This document shows positions 1 through 10,809 of a DNA stretch of 64,000 nucleotides, piece after piece. The notes under the pieces are model-generated. The model was not told the origin of the DNA. It ran no database searches and saw nothing but the letters and a program-made list of their open reading frames with translations. Both the position numbers and the translations under genes were made by a program. The stretch covers positions 1 to 64,000 of the forward strand of contig WEDG01011796.1 in NCBI GenBank assembly GCA_017591395.1. The letters run 5' to 3'. The stretch is from Schistocephalus solidus (Eukaryota > Platyhelminthes > Cestoda > Diphyllobothriidea > Diphyllobothriidae). The first letter of the stretch is position 1. Each line of letters begins with the position of its first letter.

Positions 1-540
1 AACAGTCTGCACTATCTGCATGCTCTGGCAGCGTCTGGTAGCTAGTATCCCTTTACGTGCGTTCGGCTGACCTCTTTACCAGGTGGACACCCTACGCCTC
101 TAAGTGGCCTGCGCCTTCATCCAATCTCGCCTCGATGAGGTGCCTACTTACGCGGAACAGACCTTTACTAATGACAACAACGAACCCGGTCAGCAGGCCA
201 AATTAAAGGCCCATCTGAAGGCTGCCCGGGCCCCTCAAGCTGCAGTTGGCAAGCTGCCCTCGCAGCAACAACAGCGCTTCCTCGAGCGCGACTTGGACAA
301 CGGCGATGGCGATGATTCCTGTCCGCTGGACGACACCCTCACCCTGACCCAACAACTTGATCAGGTAGGAAGTCTCTGGATGCATGTCAGTAGAGACTTT
401 GTGCGTCATCGCCAATGGAGGCCGAAGTGCCGGTTTTACACGACTGTTTTCGATAGCACTCTCACGGCAGATGTGGCATGGTCCTACTAACTGTACGGTA
501 AGACGTCCTCGTTAGCTTACTGAACGAACTTTCACACTGC
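1..540. other. GC-richer stretch with an unassigned open frame
   Basis: The first 540 bases have higher GC than the following kilobases and contain a plus-strand open frame at 104-490 (128 codons from a GTG immediately after TAA). It is Gln/Asp-rich in the middle (for example KLPSQQQQRFLERDL) and shows no domain I recognise. It has no clear ATG start and no splice-site evidence links it to another exon. It may be part of a mobile element or an exon of a neighbour cut by the window edge. I assign no function. Confidence 0.3.
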
Positions 541-1596
541 TGCGATTGACTAGACAAACTCCTAATGTCATGCGTCCATCTCACCTTCGCAATGCCAAGA
601 CCTGATTAGGGGAAAGAATTGATTGAACCAACTAAGTTGGAAGGCAAGTAAGAAGGGAAGGTGGACAATGCAAATGGTAGTGATTTTACGACGTGACTAT
701 TACATGCAGGGTTTGCATTGAAACTTATGTGACCTGCTGTGGCAGGTAATCTTTACTTTTTCATCCTAGCCACCGAATTAACCCCTCTTTGCTCTGTGAT
801 CGGTAGGGCGTCTGCAGCCTTCCAATGCTTATGCTCTTGGAGCCACCTCGTTTTGGACTTCCGACTGGGGATGCTCTTTAGGGACTACTATTCTTACCGA
901 GTAAAATGACCGGCATTGTTTTAAGCCTATCTAAGAAACACTAGTGCTCTTGCTTGATTCTATCCTCACAGACCGTGGTCCATCTTCTCTACTTTCAGCA
1001 CACTCATCGTTTTACACTGTTGAGTCATTGTTGTGAAGCGGCCATAATGGTGGCATGTCAATACTGGTAATATAAGCAAAAACGGTAAATAACGATAAAA
1101 TGAGCGTAGGGACACAGATAACGAAAAAGCGACAAACCACTGAAAAGAGATTGATGACAAAGAAGTGAAGAACAAGCCAACTTCAAGAAAAGTGCGTCAA
1201 TTGATGAAAAATATATTTGCCGTAACAGTAACGTAGTATGTCAAAAATAAACGTGCGACTTCTCTTTTTACATAAAAAACTTTGAATTTGCTTCCGAAAT
1301 CCGTGTACTTTTCCCAAATATATCGCGTGAAAGGCAAAATATCTATCAGCATGTCTTTGGTTTTTACGAAAACTTCACACAAAAGCAAATAAATGATCTT
1401 TATGCCCGTTCGGTCGAAGTTACCATGTCCTGCTTATTGGGTTTATTCTTTTTTTTGCCTTTTTTCCCAATGTAGACCAAGGAAAACTTCAGACTGGGCG
1501 AGGTAGCTTCCAGATTATTAGAGCAGTTTGATCCGTCTTCAACTGGAGCTCAGTGGATAACGGCTAGCGCAAAGAAAGATTCGGAGTTGAGTTAGA
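541..1596. other. Non-coding stretch, nothing identified
   Basis: AT-rich sequence with only short chance open frames. The last part (about 1500-1596) may be the eroded 5' edge of the LINE remnant that follows, because the reverse-transcriptase frame becomes recognisable just downstream. Confidence 0.5.
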
Positions 1597-3170
1597 ATGC
1601 TCTTCTGCAGCTCAACAACAAAAAATGCTTATTTACAAGTGTCAAACCGGAAAGCAGATTGTCGAATATTTAAAAAATTCAAAATACGTGAATGTAAGAA
1701 ACATACTAACATCTGTAAAGGTGAGGCTGCAAGACTTTCGAGAACTTTCCATCGGAACGTATTACGAACTTACTTGAGCACCCAAAACTTTTATATGGCT
1801 CTTAAGGGAGTTTTAAAATATGGGACATTGAGACTGTTGACTAGGTCAAAGTGTCTACTGTAGCCAGTTTATTTACATCGTTCTTCACTCAAGAGTGTAA
1901 TGGTCCTTCCTATTAAGTTATACACATAGTCCAACTAAACGCACGTTCTCTTTCATCAGCAGAGGAACTGTGCTTTTTGCTGGCACTAGTAAGGGCGGAA
2001 TTGTTCCAATATGAAGTACGTCAAACTGCCTGATCCGGATTAAATACCTGAACTTTACTTCGAGAACCTGCCAATAAGCTGTGTAGTCGATTATTTATTT
2101 TATTTTTGAAGTCTTTAGATGAAGGTGAACTCCCAGAAGAACGGAAGAGTGCCCTCATCACCACGATGTAGAATGTATGATCACGCATGGACGCTGAGTA
2201 TTACTGCTCAGTCATATTAACTTGTATCTCTTCTACCCAATGGAGTACGTTAAAAAAAATCTAGTTAATGCATTTCCTGTACGAAAACTCCTTATTGTGT
2301 AGTACCCAACATGGCTTACGTCGGGGACACTCTTGTCTCACCTAGACTGTCTATTAGCATGAAAAATGGACGAGGGCCGCAGACAGAGGCAGTCGTATAT
2401 ATGATATATTCTTTTCATTTTGAAATGCCTTCGAAAGCATACTGCATCAATGCCACTTTAAAATATTTGGAGGTCCACATGGCTAATGGAGATATTACCT
2501 TCTAAGTGTCGCTACATGAGTTTTGGGCCTCTAAGGCTGCCGCAACCTGTTAATTTTAAAGGTTGCCTTATAACTGAATTTTCCTCCATCAATAAATAAG
2601 ATCTTTCGCCTCATGCCGATAGAATTACGGCCAAAACTGCTCAGATTCGCAGCTTTGTATCTAATGACTTCTACCTTCCTGAAATTTCATGAAGACTTTA
2701 TCGTATGTTATGCTTCCCATCCTTGACTTTTTCTGTCCGTTCTTCGGTTTAATGAACGAATCCTCCCGTTCAAAAATCTAAAATGTCCAAAGATATTTCA
2801 CAAAAAACTCCTATTTCCGACTCTTTCAGCTACTTCCTATTCAAAAAGATGCCAGCTAACGAAGCTAAAATTTGGGTCAGGCGACTGGAAGCAGGCTTTT
2901 GTCTCCTTTTCTAACTAAATAAAAGCTCAACTATCCCCAAGCTTTCTGTCATTACCCCCCTTAGTCTTCCTTCTAAACTAAGACATTCCGCACTAATTAT
3001 AACTCCTTCTGCATCGGCGACGTGTAAACGCTCTCTATTCTTTGCTTCTATGTATAACTTCCTTTGGAATAACTTGCCAATTGAAATAAGTCGTTAAATA
3101 GGCTATCTGCATTCAAGCGAAGACTGCACATTTATCTTAACACTGATTCTATTAACCTTTTTCCTCATCT
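1597..3170 (+). mobile_element. Decayed CR1/Jockey-like LINE reverse-transcriptase remnant
   Basis: A chain of short degenerate translations appears in the order expected for a non-LTR reverse transcriptase. KNAYLQVSNRK (from about 1624) resembles the pre-RT 'NPKAFYKYVNSKRK' block. VASLFTSFFTQE (1861-1896) matches the 'LNxFFaSVFTxE' block. DEGELPEERKSALIT (about 2118-2162) matches 'EGrLPxdWKtAxIT'. AEYYCSVILTC (about 2193-2225) matches 'aDNYRPVSLTS'. VVYMIYSFHFEMP (about 2393-2431) sits where motif A 'VVYIDFSKAFDxVP' belongs, with the catalytic aspartate lost. LSAFKRRLHIYLN (about 3102-3140) resembles the 'FKRRL' C-terminus of such ORFs. Frames shift and stop repeatedly, so it is dead. The endonuclease part is not visible. 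Confidence 0.62.
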
Positions 3171-5278
3171 TTTTCAGTAGCTTTCCCCATTACTCGGAGA
3201 AAGGACTATCGGGAATTAAAGTGACCCTCTTGAAACTATACTATCGCTACCTCTAGTCCTCCATGAACCATAATGTCTCCTTATATCACCAGTCATCCAA
3301 ACGATGAAGTCGTTCGGACGTACACATTCGGCGGTCCAGAGTCTAAAATGCTGCCGTTTCTTTGGATACTAACCATCGTTAGAATTCAATTCCGGAGCCA
3401 TAGAGGCTGAGGCCTCAAGTTCATTGGCACATTTTCATGAGCTTTTGTTTCATACGCCTTAGTGATCAAGAACGAACCATCTCGACGGTTCATTAACTCA
3501 TTCTGAAATGCTACTGCATTATTACCTTACTCTACCACCTGACCTTATCTTCTTAAGCAGTTTTTTCCTATCTTCTATTCAAAAATGAAGGCTTATTGAA
3601 CTCTGCCTCCATTTTGAAGGTAAGAGTTTTTTCACTGCCTATCTTTCTAGTTCACTATTAATCTCAAAACATCCCTAACTTTTGACCTAGCAAGACAAGT
3701 TCTGTCTAAATAATTAAGTATTTTTTTAATTTTATCCGCACACATTGTCATAACTTTATTTCGTTACTAATGTTTTTTTTAGACAGTGCCTTGTCAGTGC
3801 TATCAAAATTTAAATTCTTAATTCTGAAATAGAGATTCGAGGCAGATGGTTTAAATGGATCGAACTATTGTCCTCAAGGCTATAGAGAGATATTATTGGG
3901 AATTTTGCATCGAATCGGGTAAAGGTTCAAAATGGTATCTCAAGTATTTCCGTTTTAGGTTCACTAGTCTTCCTAATACGGCAAATTAAGATCATCGTCG
4001 CGCAGTTCAACTTTGAAAAGCTTAGTTAAATTTCCTAATTTTTAAATGCGATTTCGTCACCCCTTACTTAAATGCTGCACTTTTGATTGGAATTCACATT
4101 TTCCAACCCTTAATAACCTGCGCTTATCTGTGGTTGTCGTCCCTATCAATAGGTGGACATAGCCTCATGCGGGATCAAGTGAAGGGCTGGCACACTGTGA
4201 TGGATGCCGAGGACTCACAACCAGAGTTTTGAGCTTAGAAGGAGCCTCGATCTCCCTATCGGAAATAATATCTCATTAATATGGACTATGGCAGAAAACT
4301 GGCATTAAGTAATAATTGCATGGTTCTTAAATAATATGTTAAGTTCAGTGCGGTGCACGAGTGGTTGAGAATAGTATAACTGCCATGGCTGTCAGTATAC
4401 GCACAAAGATAGTAAAAACGTTTTTCGTGAGAACCACAAATTGAACCTATACGGATCTGAAGACCAGTTTGCGAGTATACGTGTGAGTTCAACATAGATG
4501 ACTAAAGGAATCACAAAACATAGATGCGGCGTGTTTTTAGAAGAATGAATATATAAGCCAAGCCTTCAAACAACTCCTTGTATTAAGAAAACGCGTTTTA
4601 ATGCTTGTCTAGTGAGTTACATGGAAAAACTGTATGGATTACAGATGAACAGATGATAACATTACGGAATTTATTTCATCTGTTTATTGAACTGACAGAA
4701 TGGTGCCATTCCCCTATTAAAGAAACGTGTAAATAACGTGGACTCGATATTAAGCAACGGATCCCATCCAGGTTCGTTTAAACTATCCTGAAGTTGTTGT
4801 AGTGCCTGTGCAACATGTTTTTTGTACAGCATTCATTTGAAAGAGGTATATCGACTTCTCACGAGAGCTATACTGCCCCACTCACGTAAATTTGTTGAGA
4901 TTTATTTCAACCAATATGTTAACATTTCGATGCGCATTTATGCTTTGCTTGAAAAGTTCGGGTTAGCCGTTCAGGTGGCGTTCAACGTAATATATCTTTC
5001 CAGGGCTACAGCCGGTATCCGGCAAACCTGACACGGCAAACTAAACACGTGCACTGTCGCTTAAGCCTCCCTCGTTATATTAAAAAAAACTGTACAAAGG
5101 TGACGGCAGGGGCACAACTCATGCCATTCAATATGAGGGACAACTGCTTTTTTACGTACTGTAGTCGGAAACGATGCCATGCAATTCGCTATTAAACAAA
5201 GTTGAAGGGGCTAAGAAATGGTACTTTAAGAAGAAAAGACCTTAAAACTATAAACTGCATTTGACTACATGAGAAAGT
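3171..5278. other. Non-coding stretch, nothing identified
   Basis: AT-rich sequence with T-rich runs and only short open frames. A GC-richer patch at about 4140-4260 looks like a repeat fragment but has no partner that I can identify in the window. Confidence 0.5.
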
Positions 5279-5590
5279 TTACGTCTCCAAGGTTTCTACG
5301 CAAAAGATATCGGCAATACTCCGAATAACCACACCAATGAATGTACCGCTTACACCCTTATAATTACTTATTGCCAAATCGAGGAGAACAATTTCTAACC
5401 CAGTGCATTTCTTAAACTCTTGACCAAATTTTATTATCGGAACGTCCGACCAGGTTTTTGACGAAAGCTTCAATCTGAATCTCGCTACGCAATTTTTAAC
5501 CCGGCAGTCAAAGACAAAATAAGAAGACGAAGTAATAGAAATCTCTTGAATAAATGTACATACTGATGTTTCTTCAGGGTGGAAGGTCAA
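5279..5590 (-). other. Unassigned 103-codon open frame downstream of the receptor
   Basis: An ATG-started open frame on the same strand as the receptor and 3' of it. It contains FVFDCRVKNCVARFRL and LDLAISNYKGVSGTF. I do not recognise a family, see no convincing splice sites, and it overlaps the possible receptor polyadenylation signal. It is more likely a chance frame or part of an eroded repeat than a gene. Confidence 0.2.
5430..5435 (-). promoter_or_regulatory. Possible polyadenylation signal of the receptor gene
   Basis: On the minus strand this reads AATAAA, about 450 bp beyond the receptor stop. I noticed no closer canonical hexamer between 5886 and this site. If used, the 3' UTR would contain the (TA)n tract at 5649-5712. 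The hexamer is common by chance in AT-rich DNA. Confidence 0.3.
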
Positions 5591-5646
5591 GTTAAAGGAT
5601 CACATCACACCTATTGGCAACTGAAGGTAATGCATGAAGACATTAT

Positions 5647-5648
<2 letters not shown>

Positions 5649-5712
<64 letters not shown>
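5649..5712. repeat. (TA)n microsatellite downstream of the receptor stop
   Basis: About 32 uninterrupted TA dinucleotides, 174 bp beyond the stop codon on the receptor's strand and therefore possibly within its 3' UTR. A short ATC-rich tract (about 5857-5890) lies between it and the stop and overlaps the last codons. Confidence 0.97.
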
Positions 5713-5714
<2 letters not shown>

Positions 5715-5885
5715 TGCATATTCGTTGCTTAAAACGGGTAAACATCACCTGAACACTTTTTTATCTCTTGAGCACAAGAATACAGAACCTCTTCAATGTT
5801 AACTTTTATAATGGTATATACAATTTAACTCCAAGCAACTGGTATGAACCTTTCATCCTCATCATCATGATAATCATCGTCATCA

Positions 5886-6586
5886 TCATACAGAACTTAT
5901 TTTTTCTTCATCAATCAGAGCAGAACCACCTAGTATCCGCCAGCGATCTGGCGGTGAAGGGCCCAGGAGCGAGTGGGGCACCTGTTCCCATAAGTCAGTG
6001 GGCGGGGAATTCGTCACCATAAATGGACCCTTGTGTCCAATGCCAACTATTTTGCATTCTTTGTTGGCTTTAACGACCATGGAGTTACTAAGGACAGCTT
6101 TTGCACTGACCGAAGACAAGGCATCTTTTCCAGACAGTGGGTTTGGCGACGTTGTCAGGGAGGCGGCCAAGTTATGGTAGACAAATGGGTCTTCATTGGA
6201 GGAATAACCATCCAGTTTGGGGTTTTCAATAGAAACTTCACTAGTTGTAGGTTTTCTGGAGTAGGAGATGGAGGAGTGTGTGGAAGAGGAGTCCGCCGTG
6301 GTTTCCTCCTCGTACAGATAGGCCGGCACTGAGGCGACACTGCCCGCAATGCTGTCTAGTAGCAAGGGCATCGGTGAGACTATCGCCTGGTAGTTTAGCC
6401 GAGGTTTGGTTGAATCCTCAACAGGAAGACTTCGGCCAACATTAGAGGTTGCAGAATAACTTTTTGTACAGACTTCGGAACTGTCACGACGTGGAATAAG
6501 AACGTTTGCTGTTGGTGAAGTCTCCGACACGGAGTTGAGGAGTGGACGTGTTGAACTATTCTCCTGATACCCACTAAATGACTTGC
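5886..6586 (-). CDS. mGluR: Metabotropic glutamate receptor, terminal exon F: C-terminal tail with PDZ ligand
   Basis: Encodes residue 455 (split glycine) to 687 and the stop at 5886-5888. The exon begins GKSFSGYQENSS after a CTTTAAG acceptor ending at 6587. It continues for 232 residues of Ser/Thr/Pro-rich sequence with no stop, long for this AT-rich background. The last residues, EEKISSV, end in S-x-V, a class I PDZ-binding motif similar in kind to the tails of mammalian group I and II receptors. No PPxxF Homer-binding site is present; the proline pairs (PPTDLW, PPDRW) do not fit. The start usually picked for this frame is an internal GTG, but reading continues upstream to the acceptor. Plus-strand open frames across 5998-6332 are antisense shadows. 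Intron E/F is 1627 bp. Confidence 0.88.
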
Positions 6587-6693
6587 CTTAAAGATGAAAA
6601 AAATTTAAAGAAGTAGTAGAAAATGGAGGTATTGCTCAATGTTATTTACAATAAATTATATTAATCAGGGATTTTCACAGTTTTTAATAAGTT

Positions 6694-6919
6694 CCTTGAG
6701 CCACTTGTGAAAAAATGACGGCCTCAATGGGAGTTGAACCCACGACAGCAAGAAGAAGGCTTTAATACACCCAACGCTCTAGCTACTTGAGCTAGAAGAC
6801 CCCACCTGGAGCCATGAATTTAATCACACTTGAGTCGAGTTACACACCCAGTCCAGAGCTGTGGCTGTGCTTAAATCCTACCCCACTAAGTCCGCCGATG
6901 TTTTCACAATTGGGTCACC
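6694..6919 (-). repeat. tRNA-like foldback element, copy 1 (in receptor intron E/F)
   Basis: The minus strand from about 6803 to 6718 reads as a tRNA-like head: a TAGCTCAAGTAGCTAGAGC A-box region and a GGGTTCAACTCCC B-box. The anticodon-arm region does not pair properly, so it is not a functional tRNA. The outer ends form an inverted repeat: CCACTTGTGAAAA near 6700 mirrors TTTTCACAATTGGG near 6901-6914. The same arrangement recurs at 52172-52364 with shared A-box, central and B-box sequence. It appears to be a SINE-like or foldback non-autonomous element. Confidence 0.75.
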
Positions 6920-7487
6920 AGTAATAATAATTAACGTTGCTGAGGTGTTTCAGCTCTTGCGGTTTGGGTTCACAGGACACATTTTACACAACATAATTGG
7001 GCACATGAACCAGTTCTGTGAAAATCTTCATTTTACAACTGAAAAGTCAGATTGACACAGATTTCAAGCCTCCACATGAACTCCAAAACCAGAGCTAAAA
7101 TTTCTTTTGCTATTTGCTGAAACATATATGCATCGGATTCTGTCTGTAAACGTCTATAAAACACAAATATTATAGGTTGAGTAGTTTGCTTTGAAAGTTC
7201 GAGCAAGCCTACTGAACTAACCTTTGTGTAATTTAGAGTTCTTAAACATTCTTGAAATCGTTCTCATGTCGGACGCCAACGTAAATATATGAGGTCTCGC
7301 CATTTAACTTGCTTCTACGTAAAACATTACTCAAACCCCTTTGACTGGCAAAGCTGATGCATACCAAAATAATATGCCAGCGCGTTAATCCATATTCAGA
7401 CGAAAGTGGAAGCAATTATGTTTCTACGTGCAACATTTGTCAGCATAGAAGTCAAGTAAGCGCAGGACCCTCACATACCACATATAG

Positions 7488-7893
7488 AGCACAGATATGT
7501 TGCTAAGGGTGCAACAGGCAAGACGTAGACAGCTGTTTCACGGTCGTTACCGATCATCAGTACGTCATATGCCTTGTGTAGTGAGGTACATAAACAAGTC
7601 AAACAAGTGCGTAACACTCACTGATGTGGTGAGGATCTCACTTGATCCCATTATATCCGCCGGCCAGTATGCTACTGGCAATAAACGAACGTTGTGTCAT
7701 AGGACACATGCCACATACAATACACAAGTATGTTGCTAAGGGTGCAACAGACAAGATGCAGACAGCTGTTTCACGGTTGTTACTGATCATCAGTACGTCT
7801 AACTTCCCAAGGCATATGGCGTAGTGATGGTCGGAAAAAAACATGACGCAGCTGTCTGCGTCTTGTTTGTTGCACCCTTAGCAACATATCTGG
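7488..7893. repeat. 235-bp tandem repeat family, locus 1
   Basis: Two direct partial units share TGTTGCTAAGGGTGCAACA (about 7499 and 7731, period near 234 bp) and the following block containing AGACAGCTGTTTCACGGT. At the right end (about 7849-7893) the same block appears inverted. Related loci lie at 24243-24745 and 25400-25660. No protein-coding capacity is evident. It lies in receptor intron E/F. Confidence 0.82.
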
Positions 7894-8213
7894 GAGTTAT
7901 CGTCATAGCAATAAGTAGGATATTGTCAACTGTTGAATTAAACTTTTTATATTTTTCCTGAGATCGTTCGTATTTCCTTTTCAATTTATTTTTATGCATT
8001 CATATATAGGAAATACCAATCCATTTAGATTATTCTGTTCTTCAATATGACACTCTGTGTAACATTGTTAGTGTGCCACGTTCAAAATAAAACGTATACA
8101 AAAACGATGGTTTAGCCCTTTTTTATTTTTTACTGCAGCTATGCACGAAGTTACATGTTGGTATAACATTTTATAGCAAACATCGTGTTCGAAACTTGTT
8201 TTAACTAATTTAC

Positions 8214-8363
8214 CTCTTTCCGAAGACAGTTGGTTGGACTCGGAAGTAGTCAAAAGAACACTGGGTTGCAAAGACGAGGCAAGCATAGGATTTGTAAGAA
8301 CATAGTCGGTACCAAGGCTTGAGCTTTGGCGGGCATAGCTTTCAGGCGGACTCCGGCTCATGG
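8214..8363 (-). CDS. mGluR: Metabotropic glutamate receptor, exon E: cytoplasmic tail
   Basis: Encodes residue 405 (split alanine) to 454 plus one base. It opens with AMSRSPPESY, comparable in position to the 'ATMS' segment that follows helix 7 in vertebrate receptors. The rest (for example LTTSESNQLSSER) is Ser/Thr/Gln-rich and not conserved, as expected for an intracellular tail with likely phosphorylation sites. The acceptor is TTTTAG ending at 8364 and the donor GTAAAT at 8213. Length 150 nt is 2 + 49 codons + 1, phase 1 at both ends, so it could be skipped without a frame change; whether it is skipped cannot be told from the sequence. Support is weaker than for the helix exons because it rests on phase, splice sites and position. 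Confidence 0.82.
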
Positions 8364-8689
8364 CTAAAATCACAAATAATTTATAATAAAAAAATTACTG
8401 CCAGCGATTTTATCAGTTATTTATTGTTAACTTGCTATTAATTATGCAGAACATGAAACAGAAGTCTAATTATGGACATTTTAACGTTCTTTCACACAGT
8501 TAAATTCAGGATCAGTACAGCAAATCTTCAATAAGCTTTTGAGCAACGTATTTGGCTTTTATTCAATTTGTATATACGCAACTGAAGGCAGATTCATTCC
8601 TATGCAAATAATTACCTCAAAACACAAACATATCTTAAAACATTTTACTGAAAATTGATAGATTTGTGAGCTAAATGACACCTCTGATT

Positions 8690-9600
8690 TAAAAGACGAC
8701 TTGGCGAGCATACGCGCTGCTCTCGATAACTTCTCTTCAGGCCCGTACAGTGATAGGTAAACATTCGTACGTAGTAGAAATTTAAAACATAAAATCGATA
8801 ATATTCGTCGGTTTGGGTGGGTTGTCTGAGAGGTATGCATAGGGGGAGGATGATAAGAAACAGTATAATAAACGGCACTTAGTGTTTGGTAGAGCCATTC
8901 CAGGGGAAGGGGGAGGACAGAGATGGCAAGGGGGGATGCATGCAGTTAAGCGGCCGTCGGCCAAGCTAAGCGCGGAGCTTGTACGAGGGTCTTTTGTGCG
9001 CACAAGACCGGCTTCTACAACCTAATGGGAGTTGCTTCTGCTGCTGCTAGTAGACGTTGACCCAGTGGCTTGGAGTAGTTTGGTGGGACCTTATAAATTA
9101 CACGGAAAGCATCGCCGGGGTCCACACTATGTCCGATGTCAACAAGATGTGCAAGGATGGTGCTTTTTATGCTCTTGACTTCACCTTTGTTCAGCCATGC
9201 TGGGTGTTCTCTTATTCTTTTGGATAGGTACCGACTCGTGCGACCAATATAACCTGCTCCACAGGAGCAAGTAAATGAGTAAATGCACATGGAGGTGGTC
9301 TGAGCCGGCAACCTATCCTTACCTTTACCTCGTAAAAGAGGGTTGGTTGAGAACACTAACTGAAAGTTTCGCTGCTGGGAACGTTTGTGTAACAGCTTGG
9401 TTTAGGCGTCTTTTCAGGAGTTCACTAGCCGCATCTCGTTGAAAGGGCATTTTGAGGAATAGAGTTTTCTTCTTCACGGTAACCTTGGCAGGTTTCACCG
9501 GTCTTGCGACAAGATGCTTTGTAATAAACCGATCAGGGTTTCCATTCTCTCGAAGTAGGTTCTGGATCTTCCCAAGCTCCTCCTCGATACTATCTGCCAA
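8690..9600 (-). mobile_element. Penelope-like element copy 1: RT C-terminus, GIY-YIG endonuclease and 3' end, decayed
   Basis: Read on the minus strand, 9600-9325 encodes SIEEELGKIQNLLRENGNP and LFLKMPFQRDAASELLKRRL, the family's post-RT region. A one-base frameshift near 9350 leads into YSFTCSCGAGYIGRTSR and REHPAWLNKGEVKSIKSTI (9356-9015), a GIY-YIG-type endonuclease with its Cys-rich entry; the Y-to-YIG spacing and the R of the GRT segment are present. After IRL an in-frame TAG precedes KPVLCAQKTLVQAPRLAWP, the usual C-terminus, ending at TAA 8946. The 3' flank from about 8690 to 8880 is shared with the copy at 15577-16166. The element is 5'-truncated and inactive, and lies in receptor intron D/E. 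Confidence 0.85.
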
Positions 9601-10039
9601 GCAAATTTTTCTAGGCCTTTGCGATAAACAACGGACTAGATTGCGTTGTGTTGTCTCTTATTCAGTATTTCTAGTCTTTTTGACAAATCTTGAGGTCAAG
9701 TAACATTCTGTAGATTCGCCTATGGATTTGATAAGAAGAGGGCAACACTCTTTTCGAATGAAACGCCAACGAAATGTCAAACTGCAAATGGGAATGTCAG
9801 GACATATTGGACAAAAGGCAGTGACTTTTTATATAGCAAAATAAGTGACAACTGATTACCTTTAAGATTATTTTTTCCCTTACAGCCATACTGCAAAGTA
9901 AAAGCTCGACTTATTTAATGATTCTCTTTAAGAATGTTGCCTGGTTAAAAATACTACCTGTTCTCGAGTCGATGACTGGTACAAAAGGTTAACTTTACCC
10001 GTAACAATATTGTGCGCAGAAGGTTGCGCTTATTCAGGC

Positions 10040-10500
10040 TTGTCTTGTGGGCATTGCTAATTTGTCTCTTCTACCACTAGCCACTCTGCGGCTGCTGGCA
10101 GGGTTCGAGAATAAGCTCCGAGGCAGAACAGAACGCATGAATTCGGTAACCCATCGGTGCGTGTTACCCAATGAATGTCCATATTATCGATCTAAACCGG
10201 CAAGACCACAAGCACGTGGCTCAGAGCGTTGAAATTCTGATCAATCGGTCACAGGTTTGAGCCTCGTTTGGTGCACAACTTGGGGTTGGGTATGACTGGC
10301 TGATGCCGGTTAATGAGCCAGAAATGGCCACTCCAGTCTGCTTTGTCTTTTTCGGCATCGATAATCTGGTTCTATTACTACTAGCCGCTTTGCGGCTGCT
10401 GGCGGGGTTCGAGAGTGATTCCCAAGACATAGCGGGACGAGTGAGTTCCGTTAACGATCGTTGAGTGTTCATCAAGGAATGGCGGAACACGGTTCAGAAC
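10040..10500 (+). repeat. tRNA-like SINE with a partial tandem duplication
   Basis: Two blocks about 307 bp apart (from about 10046 and 10353) share a core with CGGCTGCTGGC and GGGTTCGAGA followed by similar downstream sequence. Between them, about 10205-10275 resembles a tRNA promoter: GTGGCTCAGAGCGTTG as the A-box region and GGTTTGAGCC as the B-box. The order block, tRNA-like part, body, block suggests two adjacent SINE copies, the first missing its head. It lies in receptor intron D/E. Not related at sequence level to the foldback tRNA-like elements. Confidence 0.65.
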
Positions 10501-10809
10501 TATGGCCTTGAAACGCCCTCAAATCTTCTCCCTTGTTCCGTCATACTTTCGATGATGTCAAACAGCTAGCGAAGATATAATTTATAAGCTTGCAACCTTG
10601 TAGAAGTACAACTTATAATTCTTGCTGATCAGGTTTAGACCTGGGCGTACCGTAGCAAAGATTTCTATCGCCAATTTTAGGACGAGAGGGATGATTTCTT
10701 TACAAAACAAAATTACTTGGAAACGCTGAGTAAAAACTGAACAAAATATAGTTACATCAAAAAGGATTTTTAAGTCAAACCGCTTTAGGAAACACCAAGG
10801 TTCTGTTAC

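Noticed and set aside
4340..4400. tRNA-Leu or tRNA-Ser A-box (GCACGAGTGGTTGAGAA)
   Set aside because: No B-box at a plausible distance and no cloverleaf pairing.
5998..6349. Several overlapping open frames on both strands in the receptor tail exon
   Set aside because: They are antisense or out-of-frame shadows of the terminal receptor exon, whose frame is fixed by the splice phase and the long uninterrupted reading to the stop.
6718..6803. A tRNA gene on the minus strand
   Set aside because: A- and B-boxes are present but the anticodon stem does not pair and the same sequence recurs at 52 kb as part of a foldback repeat.
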